Source: Lachnospiraceae bacterium A4
Lineage (GTDB): Bacteria > Bacillota > Clostridia > Lachnospirales > Lachnospiraceae
Direction of reading: 5' to 3'
DNA length: 43,884 nucleotides
NCBI GenBank assembly: GCA_000403215.2
Contig: KE159565.1
Coordinates: 98,738 to 142,621, forward strand
Within the stretch, counting starts at the first letter, position 1; the number at the start of each line of letters is the position of its first letter. Made by a program: the position numbers and the translations under genes. The notes below the pieces were generated by a model that saw only the letters and a list, made by a program, of their open reading frames with translations, had not been told where the DNA came from and ran no database searches. This document shows, one piece after another, positions 24,289-32,393 of the stretch.

Positions 24289-24764
24289 GGGAAATTATTT
24301 GCTTCCACAATCCTGATGAAAACAATGGATATCTCAGCAATTGGTATCGTTGCGATTTTTCGGCGGAGGGTATTCGGTACTCCTCTATGGAGCAGTACAT
24401 GATGTACCAGAAGGCGGTGCTTTTTCGTGATATAGAGATGGCAGAACAAATCTTAGCGACAGACAATGTGGGAAAAATAAAGGCACTTGGGCGGTCAGTC
24501 CGAAACTATGAGGAGATCGTCTGGAATGGTATGCGCCAGATCACCGTTTATCGGGGACTTTGTCAGAAATTTGAGCAGAATGCAGCGCTGAAAAACAAAC
24601 TTCTGGCGACACGGGACAGTATTTTGGCAGAGTGTGCAGTTCAGGACAAAATCTGGGGAATTGGTCTTTCGATGAAGGATGAACGGCGGTTTGATCTCAA
24701 AAGATGGCAGGGACAAAATTTGCTTGGATTTTCATTGATGCAAGTGCGTGCTGTACTGAAATAG
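24285..24764 (+). CDS. NADAR-domain (YbiA-like) protein
   Basis: This 159-residue cytosolic protein starts MREIICFHNPDENNGYLSNW. Family features are YSSMEQYMMYQKAVLF near the N-terminus, GRSVRNYEEIVWNGMRQ in the middle and IWGIGLS near the C-terminus. NADAR proteins are N-glycosidases that act on ADP-ribosylated guanine or related intermediates, and some counter toxin-made ADP-ribosylation. YbiA-type members act on a riboflavin precursor. ATG 24285 overlaps the stop of the alarmone synthetase (ATGA), with GAGGGAG seven bases upstream. That coupling suggests it works on nucleotides made or affected by the synthetase. The exact substrate is unknown. Confidence 0.9.
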   Translation: MREIICFHNPDENNGYLSNWYRCDFSAEGIRYSSMEQYMMYQKAVLFRDIEMAEQILATDNVGKIKALGRSVRNYEEIVWNGMRQITVYRGLCQKFEQNAALKNKLLATRDSILAECAVQDKIWGIGLSMKDERRFDLKRWQGQNLLGFSLMQVRAVLK

Positions 24765-24793
24765 CGGGACATGAATTTTACCCGGCAGGGCTA

Positions 24794-24822
24794 TTGTTTT
24801 TTTGAGGCAAAGCGGCTATAAT
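24794..24822 (+). promoter_or_regulatory. Sigma-A promoter of the MATE transporter
   Basis: TTGTTT (24794-24799), a 17-base spacer and a consensus TATAAT (24817-24822) lie about 35 bases before the start codon. This marks the end of the alarmone/NADAR operon and the start of a new transcript. Confidence 0.75.
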
Positions 24823-24856
24823 AAAAGCCAGTTTACGAGAAGGCAGGGAGGTACAG

Positions 24857-26245
24857 ATGAAAACGCTTATGAAAACAGAAGGCCGTCATATTTCCAATCA
24901 GATCACAGAGGGAGTTATCTGGAAACAACTCCTTTTTTTCTTTTTTCCAATTTTGTTCGGCACTTTTTTTCAACAGCTCTACAATACGACAGATGCGGTG
25001 ATTGTGGGGAAGTTTGTCGGAAAGGAGGCGCTGGCGGCAGTGGGTGGACCTGCGGCTACGCTGATTAATCTGCTGATTGGATTTTTCACAGGGCTTTCCT
25101 CCGGCGCGACGGTGATTCTCGCGCAGTACTATGGTGCGAAGAAAGAGGAGGATGTGAAGAAAACAGTACATACCGCAGTGGCGCTCTCGATTGCGGGCGG
25201 CGCCGTGATCATGGTGCTGGGTATGCTTTTTTCATCGGCGGCGCTACGGGCGATGAATACGCCGGAGGAGATTCTTGCGCCCTCGGTCGTGTATATGAGC
25301 GTTTATTTTCTGGGCGTCATTCCCTCGCTCATCTACAACATGGGCTCAGGTATTTTGCGGGCGGTGGGGGATTCGAGGCGTCCGCTTTACTTTTTGATTT
25401 TATCCTGTTTTGCAAATATTATATTGGACGTTCTTTTTGTGACGGTGCTTCAAATGGGCGTGGTCGGTGTGGCGGTGGCGACAGCGCTGTCGCAGGTCGT
25501 CAGCGCGATGATGGTGCTGGTGACGCTGCTGCGGACGGAGGACTCCTACCGCCTGTCTGTCCGTGAAATCCGTTTCGCACCTGTACTTTTGCACAATATT
25601 GTCCGCATTGGTCTGCCGGCGGGGATTCAGTCCACGATGTATTCTGTCTCGAATCTCATCATTCAGTCGAGCATCAATGCTTTTGGCACAGACACGATTG
25701 CAGCGTGGACGGCTTACGGTAAGGTGGACGGCATTTTCTGGATGATTATGGGGGCGTATGGCGTGTCGATTACAACCTTTGCAGGGCAGAATTTCGGTGC
25801 GGGCAAGTACGACCGCATCAGGAAGAGCGTGCGTATCTGTATGGGTATGGCGGCGTTTACAAGTGTGCTTTTGAGTGTGATCGTGCTTGCGGGCGGACGT
25901 GTGTTTTTCGGGCTGTTTACCGATGACCCCAGCGTCATCTCGATTGGACTTGGAATGATGTGGGTGATCTCTCCAAGCTATATTACGTATATCTGCATTG
26001 AGATTCTCGGCGGCACGACGCGCGGGTGCGGCGATGCGGTTCCTCCGATGCTCATGACCTGTGTCGGCATCTGTGTGCTTCGCGTCATCTGGAACTTGGC
26101 AGTGGTTCCGCTGCGGCCGGAGGTTTCGACAGTGGCGTTTAGTTATCCCCTGACGTGGTCGGTGACTTCGCTGTTTTTTATCGTCTACTATCGAAAGGGC
26201 GGCTGGCTGAAACGGTGCCGGGGGATTGGGCAAAATGCTATTTGA
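24857..26245 (+). CDS. MATE-family multidrug efflux transporter
   Basis: This 462-residue integral membrane protein has about twelve hydrophobic segments and the MATE signatures: LFGTFFQQLYNTTDAVIVGK near the N-terminus and the paired repeat region GLPAGIQSTMYSVSNLI in the second half. Such proteins exchange drugs or metabolites for sodium ions or protons. GGGAGG precedes ATG 24857 and a strong promoter lies upstream. The MFS gene follows after 28 bases, so the two transporters probably share a transcript. Confidence 0.93.
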   Translation: MKTLMKTEGRHISNQITEGVIWKQLLFFFFPILFGTFFQQLYNTTDAVIVGKFVGKEALAAVGGPAATLINLLIGFFTGLSSGATVILAQYYGAKKEEDVKKTVHTAVALSIAGGAVIMVLGMLFSSAALRAMNTPEEILAPSVVYMSVYFLGVIPSLIYNMGSGILRAVGDSRRPLYFLILSCFANIILDVLFVTVLQMGVVGVAVATALSQVVSAMMVLVTLLRTEDSYRLSVREIRFAPVLLHNIVRIGLPAGIQSTMYSVSNLIIQSSINAFGTDTIAAWTAYGKVDGIFWMIMGAYGVSITTFAGQNFGAGKYDRIRKSVRICMGMAAFTSVLLSVIVLAGGRVFFGLFTDDPSVISIGLGMMWVISPSYITYICIEILGGTTRGCGDAVPPMLMTCVGICVLRVIWNLAVVPLRPEVSTVAFSYPLTWSVTSLFFIVYYRKGGWLKRCRGIGQNAI

Positions 26246-26273
26246 GCTGCCAGGAGCAGCATGGGAGAATCCT

Positions 26274-27461
26274 ATGAAAAAATACAAGAAAACGTTAACA
26301 GCCTGTTATCTGGGCTTTATTACGCAGGCAATCTCGGCCAACTTTGCGCCGCTGCTATTTCTAAAATTTCATGTTGCGTATCAAATTCCTTTGGGAAAAA
26401 TGGCGTTGATTCCTACGGTGTTTTTCCTGACGCAGCTTGCTGTGGATATTTTCTGTTCTTATTATGTGGACCGCATTGGGTATCGAAAATGTGTGATCGC
26501 TTCGGAGTTGTGCGCCGCAGCCGGGCTGATTGGGCTTGCGTTTTTGCCTGATCTGCTGCCCAATCCGCTGTCTGGCATGATCGCAAGCGTCATGATTTAT
26601 GCAGTTGGGAGCGGGTTAATAGAAGTGCTGGGCAGCCCGATTGTGGAGGCCTGTCCGTTTGAGCACAAGGAGGCTGCTATGAGCCTGCTGCACTCTTTTT
26701 ATTGCTGGGGTTCGGTCGGTGTTATCCTGCTCTCGACGGTCTTTTTCGCGTTTTTTGGTATTGACAGTTGGAAAGTGCTTGCGTGTATTTGGGCGCTCAT
26801 TCCGCTCTACAATATCTACAACTTTGCGACATGCCCGATTGAACATACGATAGATGAGGGGAACGGCATGACCGTCAGCAGGCTGTTTCGGATTCCGCTG
26901 TTTTGGCTGTCGATGGTGCTTATGGTCTGTGCTGGCGCTTCTGAGCTGGCTATGGCGCAGTGGGCTTCCGCGTATGCAGAGGCGGCGCTGGGACTCTCAA
27001 AAACGATGGGGGATTTGGCGGGACCTTGCATGTTTGCAGTGACAATGGGCATTAGCCGTGTTATTTTCGGGAAAAAGGGCGACAAGATGGATTTGATTCA
27101 ATTTATGACAGGCTCAGGCGTGCTGTGCCTGTGCTGTTATCTGCTGGCCTCTGTATCGGACAGCCCTTTACTGGGGCTGATTGGCTGCGTCCTGTGCGGC
27201 TTTTCCGTTGGCATTATGTGGCCCGGTGCAATCAGTATTTGCTCCAGGCATCTTCCGCACGGCGGAACTGCCATGTTTGCTTTTCTCGCGACGGCAGGGG
27301 ATTTGGGCGGCGCGTTTGGACCGGCGCTGGTCGGCAATATTACACAGCACGCGGACAATGATTTAAAAACAGGAATGCTCGCAGGCTGTGTATTTCCGCT
27401 GGTGCTGGTGGTGTCGCTTATCATGCTAAGGAACTGTAGGAAAATAACTAAAACATCTTGA
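26274..27461 (+). CDS. MFS transporter
   Basis: This 395-residue protein starts MKKYKKTLTACYLGFITQ and has twelve predicted membrane helices. The helix 2-3 loop DRIGYRKC resembles the MFS motif A, and GFSVGIMWPGAISI lies in the second half. ATG 26274 has GGGAGAA upstream; an in-frame ATG at 26226 lies inside the preceding gene. The pattern resembles sugar/fucose-permease-like MFS members of Firmicutes, but the substrate cannot be named. It probably forms an operon with the MATE gene. Confidence 0.9.
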   Translation: MKKYKKTLTACYLGFITQAISANFAPLLFLKFHVAYQIPLGKMALIPTVFFLTQLAVDIFCSYYVDRIGYRKCVIASELCAAAGLIGLAFLPDLLPNPLSGMIASVMIYAVGSGLIEVLGSPIVEACPFEHKEAAMSLLHSFYCWGSVGVILLSTVFFAFFGIDSWKVLACIWALIPLYNIYNFATCPIEHTIDEGNGMTVSRLFRIPLFWLSMVLMVCAGASELAMAQWASAYAEAALGLSKTMGDLAGPCMFAVTMGISRVIFGKKGDKMDLIQFMTGSGVLCLCCYLLASVSDSPLLGLIGCVLCGFSVGIMWPGAISICSRHLPHGGTAMFAFLATAGDLGGAFGPALVGNITQHADNDLKTGMLAGCVFPLVLVVSLIMLRNCRKITKTS

Positions 27462-27686
27462 CTTGTCTCCTGTAATTCCTATTGAGAATGGAGAGCTGCT
27501 GTTCACGGCAACAATGCAGGAAATAAGGCTGGCTGGAATAAAGGTATTACAGTGACAAATTGAGCTGGACCCATTACAGACTTTTGATGAAAGTGGAGAA
27601 TGAGAATGCAAGAACATTTTATACGAGATGGTGGACAGCTGCAAGAGTTTGATGAATCTGGTCATGAAGTAAGGAGAAAAAGACAA
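27462..27686 (+). other. Intergenic region with possible coding remnant
   Basis: One frame (about 27466-27555) reads like a protein tail (SPVIPIENGELLFTATMQEI) ending in TGA, without a start or ribosome binding site. I cannot name the family. The rest of the 225 bases shows no promoter of good quality for the DUF4317 gene. It may be the relic of a deleted gene. Confidence 0.35.
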
Positions 27687-28319
27687 ATGAACAAAATCAA
27701 CAGAGACGATATGCTGGAGCTGACAAGGCGCATGACGCCGAAACGCAACTGTTTTTCCCGGATTGCAGGGGCGTATTTTGACGAGGAGGGATTGGTTGAC
27801 GGTACCTTCAACCGCCATTTTCTAAAGCTGCCGCAGAAGGACATTGACGCCAACCTAAAACTTGCCAAGACGGTGCCTTTCTCGGAGACGAACAGGAATC
27901 TGCGGTATTATCCTTTTACGAAGGACGATGAAAAAGCGGGACACACATGGCAGATGCTGATGGGGCTCAAAGACTGTGAATTAAAAAATGATGCGCTGCT
28001 CGATTTGTTTTATGAGTTTATCGGTGAAAAATACGATTCGGCAAAACCGTATGCGGTGCGCATCGTATATGGAAGCTACGACATTCCCATCAAGGCAAAA
28101 GACAAAGAAAACCTGTGGGAATCCGAGGAGGTTTACAAATTTATCATATGCACTTTTTGCCCGTTGCTTGAGGATTATGAGGCGGGGGCGCCGGAGTGCG
28201 GATTCCTGTTTCCGGCGTTTATGGACAGAAGCGCTGATCCGCATGGTGTTATGGTATATCAGGCAGACGAGAAGCACCCTCATCAGGAACTTGTAGAGCA
28301 GATATTATTTCAGCGATGA
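27687..28319 (+). CDS. DUF4317-family protein, shorter than usual
   Basis: This 210-residue protein starts MNKINRDDMLELTRRMTPKR, with AAGGAG about ten bases before ATG 27687. It carries DUF4317 features: an N-terminal RIAGAYFDEEG segment, LLDLFYEFIGEKYD, WESEEVYKFIICTFCPL and CGFLFPAFMDRSADPHGVMVY. Members I know of in Clostridia are nearly twice as long, so the C-terminal half is absent. The stop codon lies inside a perfect hairpin, which may mark where the gene was cut or where a natural short form ends. Function is unknown and the protein is cytosolic. Confidence 0.8.
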   Translation: MNKINRDDMLELTRRMTPKRNCFSRIAGAYFDEEGLVDGTFNRHFLKLPQKDIDANLKLAKTVPFSETNRNLRYYPFTKDDEKAGHTWQMLMGLKDCELKNDALLDLFYEFIGEKYDSAKPYAVRIVYGSYDIPIKAKDKENLWESEEVYKFIICTFCPLLEDYEAGAPECGFLFPAFMDRSADPHGVMVYQADEKHPHQELVEQILFQR

Positions 28320-28333
28320 AATAATATCTGCTC
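28296..28333. terminator. Perfect 17-bp hairpin at the DUF4317 stop codon
   Basis: GAGCAGATATTATTTCA (28296-28312), the loop GCGA and its exact complement (28317-28333) form an uninterrupted 17-bp stem. The stop codon is in the hairpin. No T-run follows on either strand, so it may act as a bidirectional barrier between two convergent genes rather than as a classical terminator. Confidence 0.6.
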
Positions 28334-28346
28334 CTAGTGAACCTAG

Positions 28347-30761
28347 TTAACCAGCCATATAAAGCCCGTCGAACACGTCCAGCACATTCTTTTGCAGTTC
28401 GACGACCTCGAAGTTCTCCAAGTGTACCCAGCCCTGTTGTCCGTCTTTTGTTTCCAGAAGTATCCAGTTCCAGTCGGCGGAGGTCTGTAGGAAACGCACG
28501 CTTTGCGGGTCTATGGTAAAAGTGTCGTCTGCCCCGACAGCAGTGTGCAGGGGCAGCGCATCATATAACTGCACCCAGTTTCTGCTCGTAAAATCATATA
28601 CGTCCTGCGGAATTTCTTCCAGCAGTCCGTTTGGGCCAAGCTGCCAGCGCACAGTAATCCAGTCGGTCTGCACGATTTCTTTGCGGATTGAGCTTGTGAT
28701 AATGCCGTCGGAGGAAATATCGCACCGGCGGATATCAGCGTCAAAACCGCCGATTTCAGTGAGTTGTCCATTCTGATATTGATAAAAATGCGTGTACGGG
28801 TCGGCGCTTGGACCGTCCTCATAGAGCGCCAGCAGGATCGTTTGTCCGTCAAGGCTGAGTCCCCAGAGGATATTGGCGACATTGTATCCAAAGCTTTCCA
28901 GCGCTGCGCTGCCGATTTGCAGGTGGTAATATGCCAGTGGGTCATCTTCCCGGTAGTACTCTAAAGCCTCGGGAGACGTGGAGGGCGAGAGCGTTACTTT
29001 TTCCGCAGTGCCATCACCGTCCATGTCCAGATAGGCGATATTCTGTCCGCGAAGCCTGTTGGAAAGATTGACGAGTGAGCCAGTGTTTTGCAGGACAGAC
29101 TGCGAAACGCCAAGTCCAAACTGCTGTTGCTCAGCTTCCGTCAATTGCGTGATGTTTTTCTGATTGAATACCACGTCTTTGTCCGTGTAGAGCATCATGG
29201 TGTCAACAGTATCGGGATAACTGTAGTAAATCTTTATCATGCCATCATATAACCAGAAGTCTGAAATAAGGGCGTTTTCCCGCACCATCGGCAGGTCGCC
29301 TGTCTGTAAAGAATCTAGGTCAATCCAGCGGATTGTATTGTCAGCCCAGTCGAGTGCGCCTTCTGTATAGGTACGGTCTGTCTTAAAATAAAGCTTTTCT
29401 TCAAATACGGTCATCTGTATATTGGTTCCCGCAAACCCTGCATAAATCTGCTCGGCGGCAGAAGCATTTTCGGCTTTTCGGAAAATACCGTTGTCGCCTG
29501 ACTGATACGTGACGCCATTGTATTCTAGTTCATCATAGATTTCGTTGTTTTCAAGAACTCCAGTTTGGATTCCGGCAGGCGCGTTTTCTGGCAGGACTGT
29601 TGTATCAGGCGCAGTGGGTGCCGGCGCCGTTAAGAGATGGTCTGTACTGCTTGCTGTCGGCGCCGTGTCGTCTGTGCCCGGATTGGCGTCGTCTGATGCT
29701 GTCGGATTGGTTTTGGGTGTGTCCGCAGAGGAGACCGCCGGCGTGGTGAGAAAGACGCCGCAGCCGACAGCGGAGAGCAGCACAATCAGCACCGAAACGG
29801 CGGCAAGTGGTTTTTTGTACGCGAGAATCCGCTTGATTCTGCCTTTGATATTGTTTTCACCAAATGAGATCGGTGTTGGGAAATTGTTCTTTTGCCGCCA
29901 GCTTTTGGATGCTGCCAGTGCCAGCAGGGATTCGCTGTAGTCTGCTTTTTTGTCCTCGCCAAGACGTGCGAGCACTCTTTCATCGCATGCTTTTTCCAGT
30001 TCTCCCTGAAAGATTTTGTACATAAACCATAGAAAAGGATTGAACCAGTGTATGCTGATGATGACAAAAGATACCATTTTCCAGACAGGGTCAAGATAGC
30101 GGATATGCATTTTTTCATGAAGAAGAATGTGTGCTTTTTGCTGCTCAGTCAGTGCTGGTATCAGATAGATTCGCGGTCGGAGGATACCTGTCACGCAGGG
30201 AGAGGGAATGGCGTCAGTCTCGTATATCCCTCTGCACAGCCGCATGGAGAAGCGCAGCCGGTATTTTAGCCGCAGGCAGGAGAGCAGCGCCCAGAGCCAT
30301 AGGAGAATCATTCCGGCCAGCCATATGCGGGAGCCGGCGGTCAGGAATCGTTCATAGGAAGTTTTTGCTGGCTCGATGCCGCCGTTTGCACGTTCGTAGT
30401 AGTATGTCATCTTATTGCCGTTTGCGTTGGCGGCGATGGGACTGCCAGCGGCGACAGCACGGTCGTATTCATGACTGCCTTCGAGGGCTGTCTTATAGTT
30501 TCCGCTGTAAGTGTGATCGGCGCTGAGCGCACGTTCAAGCTGGCTCGGAAGGGCGGTATTGCCAAGCTGGAGAAGGCTTATGCTGGAGGACACAGAGAGC
30601 GGAACGACGAGGCGCAGCGCCACCAGTCCCCAGAGCACCATGGATATCCATCGCGACGTCCGTGTATAGTTGACGAGCACACAGATCAGTATCACGCCGC
30701 ACCCAATAGAGCCATAAAAACTCAGGCGCAGCACCTCCTCAAAAAGTTTTTCTATCAGCAT
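28347..30761 (-). CDS. BlaR1/MecR1-like M56 membrane metalloprotease with large extracellular domain
   Basis: This 804-residue protein has N-terminal membrane helices (~12-30, ~36-60 and ~145-163), a cytosolic zinc protease with HEKMH (215-219) and the downstream ELEKACDERV, and a last membrane helix (~312-335). A Thr/Pro/Ala-rich linker (~340-395) and an extracellular region of about 400 residues follow, ending in a beta-rich, SH3-like domain (QQGWVHLENFEVVEL). It lacks a penicillin-binding domain, so it does not sense beta-lactams the way BlaR1 does. It likely releases the partner BlaI-type repressor on envelope stress. ATG 30761 lies two bases after the blaI stop, with GGGGGA. Confidence 0.9.
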   Translation of the reverse strand: MLIEKLFEEVLRLSFYGSIGCGVILICVLVNYTRTSRWISMVLWGLVALRLVVPLSVSSSISLLQLGNTALPSQLERALSADHTYSGNYKTALEGSHEYDRAVAAGSPIAANANGNKMTYYYERANGGIEPAKTSYERFLTAGSRIWLAGMILLWLWALLSCLRLKYRLRFSMRLCRGIYETDAIPSPCVTGILRPRIYLIPALTEQQKAHILLHEKMHIRYLDPVWKMVSFVIISIHWFNPFLWFMYKIFQGELEKACDERVLARLGEDKKADYSESLLALAASKSWRQKNNFPTPISFGENNIKGRIKRILAYKKPLAAVSVLIVLLSAVGCGVFLTTPAVSSADTPKTNPTASDDANPGTDDTAPTASSTDHLLTAPAPTAPDTTVLPENAPAGIQTGVLENNEIYDELEYNGVTYQSGDNGIFRKAENASAAEQIYAGFAGTNIQMTVFEEKLYFKTDRTYTEGALDWADNTIRWIDLDSLQTGDLPMVRENALISDFWLYDGMIKIYYSYPDTVDTMMLYTDKDVVFNQKNITQLTEAEQQQFGLGVSQSVLQNTGSLVNLSNRLRGQNIAYLDMDGDGTAEKVTLSPSTSPEALEYYREDDPLAYYHLQIGSAALESFGYNVANILWGLSLDGQTILLALYEDGPSADPYTHFYQYQNGQLTEIGGFDADIRRCDISSDGIITSSIRKEIVQTDWITVRWQLGPNGLLEEIPQDVYDFTSRNWVQLYDALPLHTAVGADDTFTIDPQSVRFLQTSADWNWILLETKDGQQGWVHLENFEVVELQKNVLDVFDGLYMAG

Positions 30762-30763
30762 AG

Positions 30764-31138
30764 TCAGTCCCCCTCTTTCTTTATGCGGCTTTGGTCAATG
30801 AGACGCTGTATCTCATCCGCGTCCTTATCGCTGAGTGTTTTTCCTTTCGTGAAAGCGGCGATAAAGGCGGGCAGGGAACCGCCGAAGGTGTCTGCGACAA
30901 ACTGCTCGCTCTGCCGCTTGTGAAAATCCTCCTTGGGTATTTGCACAAGGACTGTGCCGTTGTCATTCTGAAAAATACCGCGCTGGCAGAGGCGTTTTAA
31001 CATGGTGTAAGTCGTTGTGCGTTTCCAGCCAAACGCCTCTTGACATGCTTTGACCAAGTCCCCTGTGCGAATGGGCGCAGATGCCCATATCATCTCCGCG
31101 AAGCGGGTTTCCATCACGCCTAGTTTGTTTTCGTCCAT
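30764..31138 (-). CDS. BlaI/MecI/CopY-family transcriptional repressor
   Basis: This 124-residue winged-helix repressor starts MDENKLGVMETRFAEMIWAS. It contains TTTYTMLKRLCQRGIFQND, the typical recognition helix and wing, and a C-terminal helical dimerisation part rich in charged residues. GGAGG precedes ATG 31138. It is the first gene of a two-gene operon with the M56 protease, its probable antirepressor. The tandem dyads at 31257-31296 in the promoter are the likely binding sites, giving autorepression. Confidence 0.92.
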   Translation of the reverse strand: MDENKLGVMETRFAEMIWASAPIRTGDLVKACQEAFGWKRTTTYTMLKRLCQRGIFQNDNGTVLVQIPKEDFHKRQSEQFVADTFGGSLPAFIAAFTKGKTLSDKDADEIQRLIDQSRIKKEGD

Positions 31139-31256
31139 TGTTGATTCCTCCTTCTTGGCTTTTTGGTGTGAAGATAGTAAATATGATGCAAAAATGTGAT
31201 GTTTTTTGCTGTTTGTGCAGCTATTTGGGGTTGAAATAGTTTCATAAGGACTGTTG

Positions 31257-31309
31257 TGTCTAATAATGTTAGACAACTATAGCCTAATACTATTAGACAC
31301 ATTTGTCAA
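31257..31309 (-). promoter_or_regulatory. BlaI-type promoter with two tandem operators
   Basis: On the minus strand TTGACA (31309-31304) and TAGGCT (31286-31281) are 17 bases apart. Two dyads overlap them. One is CTAATA-C-TATTAG (31284-31296), between and over the boxes. The other is TGTCTAA-N5-TTAGACA (31257-31275), just downstream. Their centres are about 24 bases apart. Both share a TCTAATA-like half-site, so one BlaI-type dimer per dyad is plausible. Confidence 0.7.
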
Positions 31310-31317
31310 GAGATTGT

Positions 31318-31557
31318 CTTTTTAGAATTTCAATAGAAGAAATATCTACTTTTTCCCCGAATTGTCATCAGATGACGTAGAAGAAATTGAAAAAGAAGTG
31401 ATGCAGTTCGCATAAGTAAAGAAACAATAAAAAGACGCATGGAACAGTAATTGTAAACCATGTGTCTTTTTTCGTTTAAAACAAGTAGCAACTGGGCAAA
31501 CTAAATCAGCCACAAACTGCACAAAAGCACAAGTTTAGAAATAATTTAGAAAAATTA
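31318..31557. other. Intergenic region with gene-tail remnant and terminator
   Basis: A short plus-strand frame (about 31349-31417) reads like the acidic C-terminus of a protein (SSDDVEEIEKEVMQFA, then stop) but has no start. It is followed at once by the hairpin at 31429-31472. It looks like the end of a gene whose body was deleted. The remaining bases before CIRCE are AT-rich and featureless. Confidence 0.4.
31429..31472 (+). terminator. Rho-independent terminator
   Basis: AAAAAGACGCATGG (31429-31442) and CCATGTGTCTTTTT (31458-31471) form a 14-bp stem with one G-U pair and end in six Ts. It follows the gene-tail remnant and precedes the hsp20 promoter. Confidence 0.8.
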
Positions 31558-31584
31558 TTAGCACTCCCTATTGACGAGTGCTAA
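31558..31584. promoter_or_regulatory. CIRCE operator (HrcA binding site)
   Basis: TTAGCACTC, nine bases, and GAGTGCTAA match the CIRCE consensus exactly. HrcA represses heat-shock genes through this site. It overlaps the -35 box of the hsp20 promoter. Confidence 0.97.
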
Positions 31585-31599
31585 TAATTATGTTATAAC
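31571..31599 (+). promoter_or_regulatory. Sigma-A promoter of hsp20
   Basis: TTGACG (31571-31576), a 17-base spacer and TATAAC (31594-31599). The right CIRCE arm begins at the last base of the -35 box, so HrcA binding would block RNA polymerase. Confidence 0.8.
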
Positions 31600-31673
31600 A
31601 CATATATAACAAATAAAACAACAGCTTTTACAGGCTGCCACACAATAGGATCAAATTATAGGAGGAATGTGTT

Positions 31674-32132
31674 ATGTTATTACCAAGTGCAAATGTTATG
31701 AACAATATTTTTGGAGAGAGTTTATTTGATGATTTCTTTGATGATTTTGCGCGTCCGATGAGAACCGCTTCCCGTTTTCACAACGCGAACGGTATCATGA
31801 GAACCGATATCAAGGAGAGCGATGCCGGCTACGAGCTGGACATTGACCTGCCGGGCTGCAAGAAGGAGAATGTCAAGGCAGAACTCAAGAACGGGTATCT
31901 CACCATCAATGCGGAGACGAGCCAGAATCATGACCAGAAGGATGAAAATGGAAAATATATCCGCCGCGAGCGGTATTACGGAACTTGCAGCAGAAGCTTC
32001 TATGTGGGCGAGGAAGTCCAGCAGGAGGATATTAAGGCAAGATTTGAGGACGGCATTTTGAAGGTGTCCGTGCCAAAGAAGGAGGCAAAGCCTGTCATCG
32101 AGGAAAGCAAGTATATTCCAATTGAGGGATAA
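31674..32132 (+). CDS. Hsp20 / alpha-crystallin small heat-shock protein
   Basis: This 152-residue holdase chaperone has an N-terminal oligomerisation segment (ESLFDDFFDDF), an alpha-crystallin domain (~40-135) with ELDIDLPGCKKENVKAEL, and the typical GILKVSVPK, followed by the C-terminal tail YIPIEG with an IxI-type motif. AGGAGG lies nine bases before ATG 31674. It binds unfolding proteins without ATP. It is a single-gene unit controlled by CIRCE and ended by the terminator at 32213. Confidence 0.96.
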   Translation: MLLPSANVMNNIFGESLFDDFFDDFARPMRTASRFHNANGIMRTDIKESDAGYELDIDLPGCKKENVKAELKNGYLTINAETSQNHDQKDENGKYIRRERYYGTCSRSFYVGEEVQQEDIKARFEDGILKVSVPKKEAKPVIEESKYIPIEG

Positions 32133-32212
32133 GGAACTGTATCACCTCGAAGAAATATCCTGCGCAATCTGCATCACTTATTTTCCTGCAATTGCTAAAA
32201 TATTTTGAAAAT

Positions 32213-32248
32213 AAAAACGGTGTAGCGATGGCTATGCCGTTTTTTTTG
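32213..32248 (+). terminator. Rho-independent terminator after hsp20
   Basis: ACGGTGTAGC and GGCTATGCCGT pair with two wobble pairs, preceded by an A-run and followed by eight Ts. Confidence 0.75.
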
Positions 32249-32393
32249 CATGTGAAAAAGTACATAGATATAGACCAAAGAGACAATTGCTTGCAGTGCG
32301 GCAGGTTATATCTTATAATAAATCATAGTGAAGCGCAGCCAGCATTTACAACAGCAAAAGGAGAAATCCACACAGAGAGCGGAGGTGATTCTA

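Noticed and set aside
25400-26287. Long minus-strand open frame inside the MATE gene
   Set aside because: It is an antisense shadow of a GC-rich transporter gene, with His/Arg-rich low-quality translation and no ribosome binding site.
27600-27686. Upstream extension of the DUF4317 gene
   Set aside because: The family N-terminus starts at MNKINRDDM with a ribosome binding site, and the extra 29 residues are not family-like.
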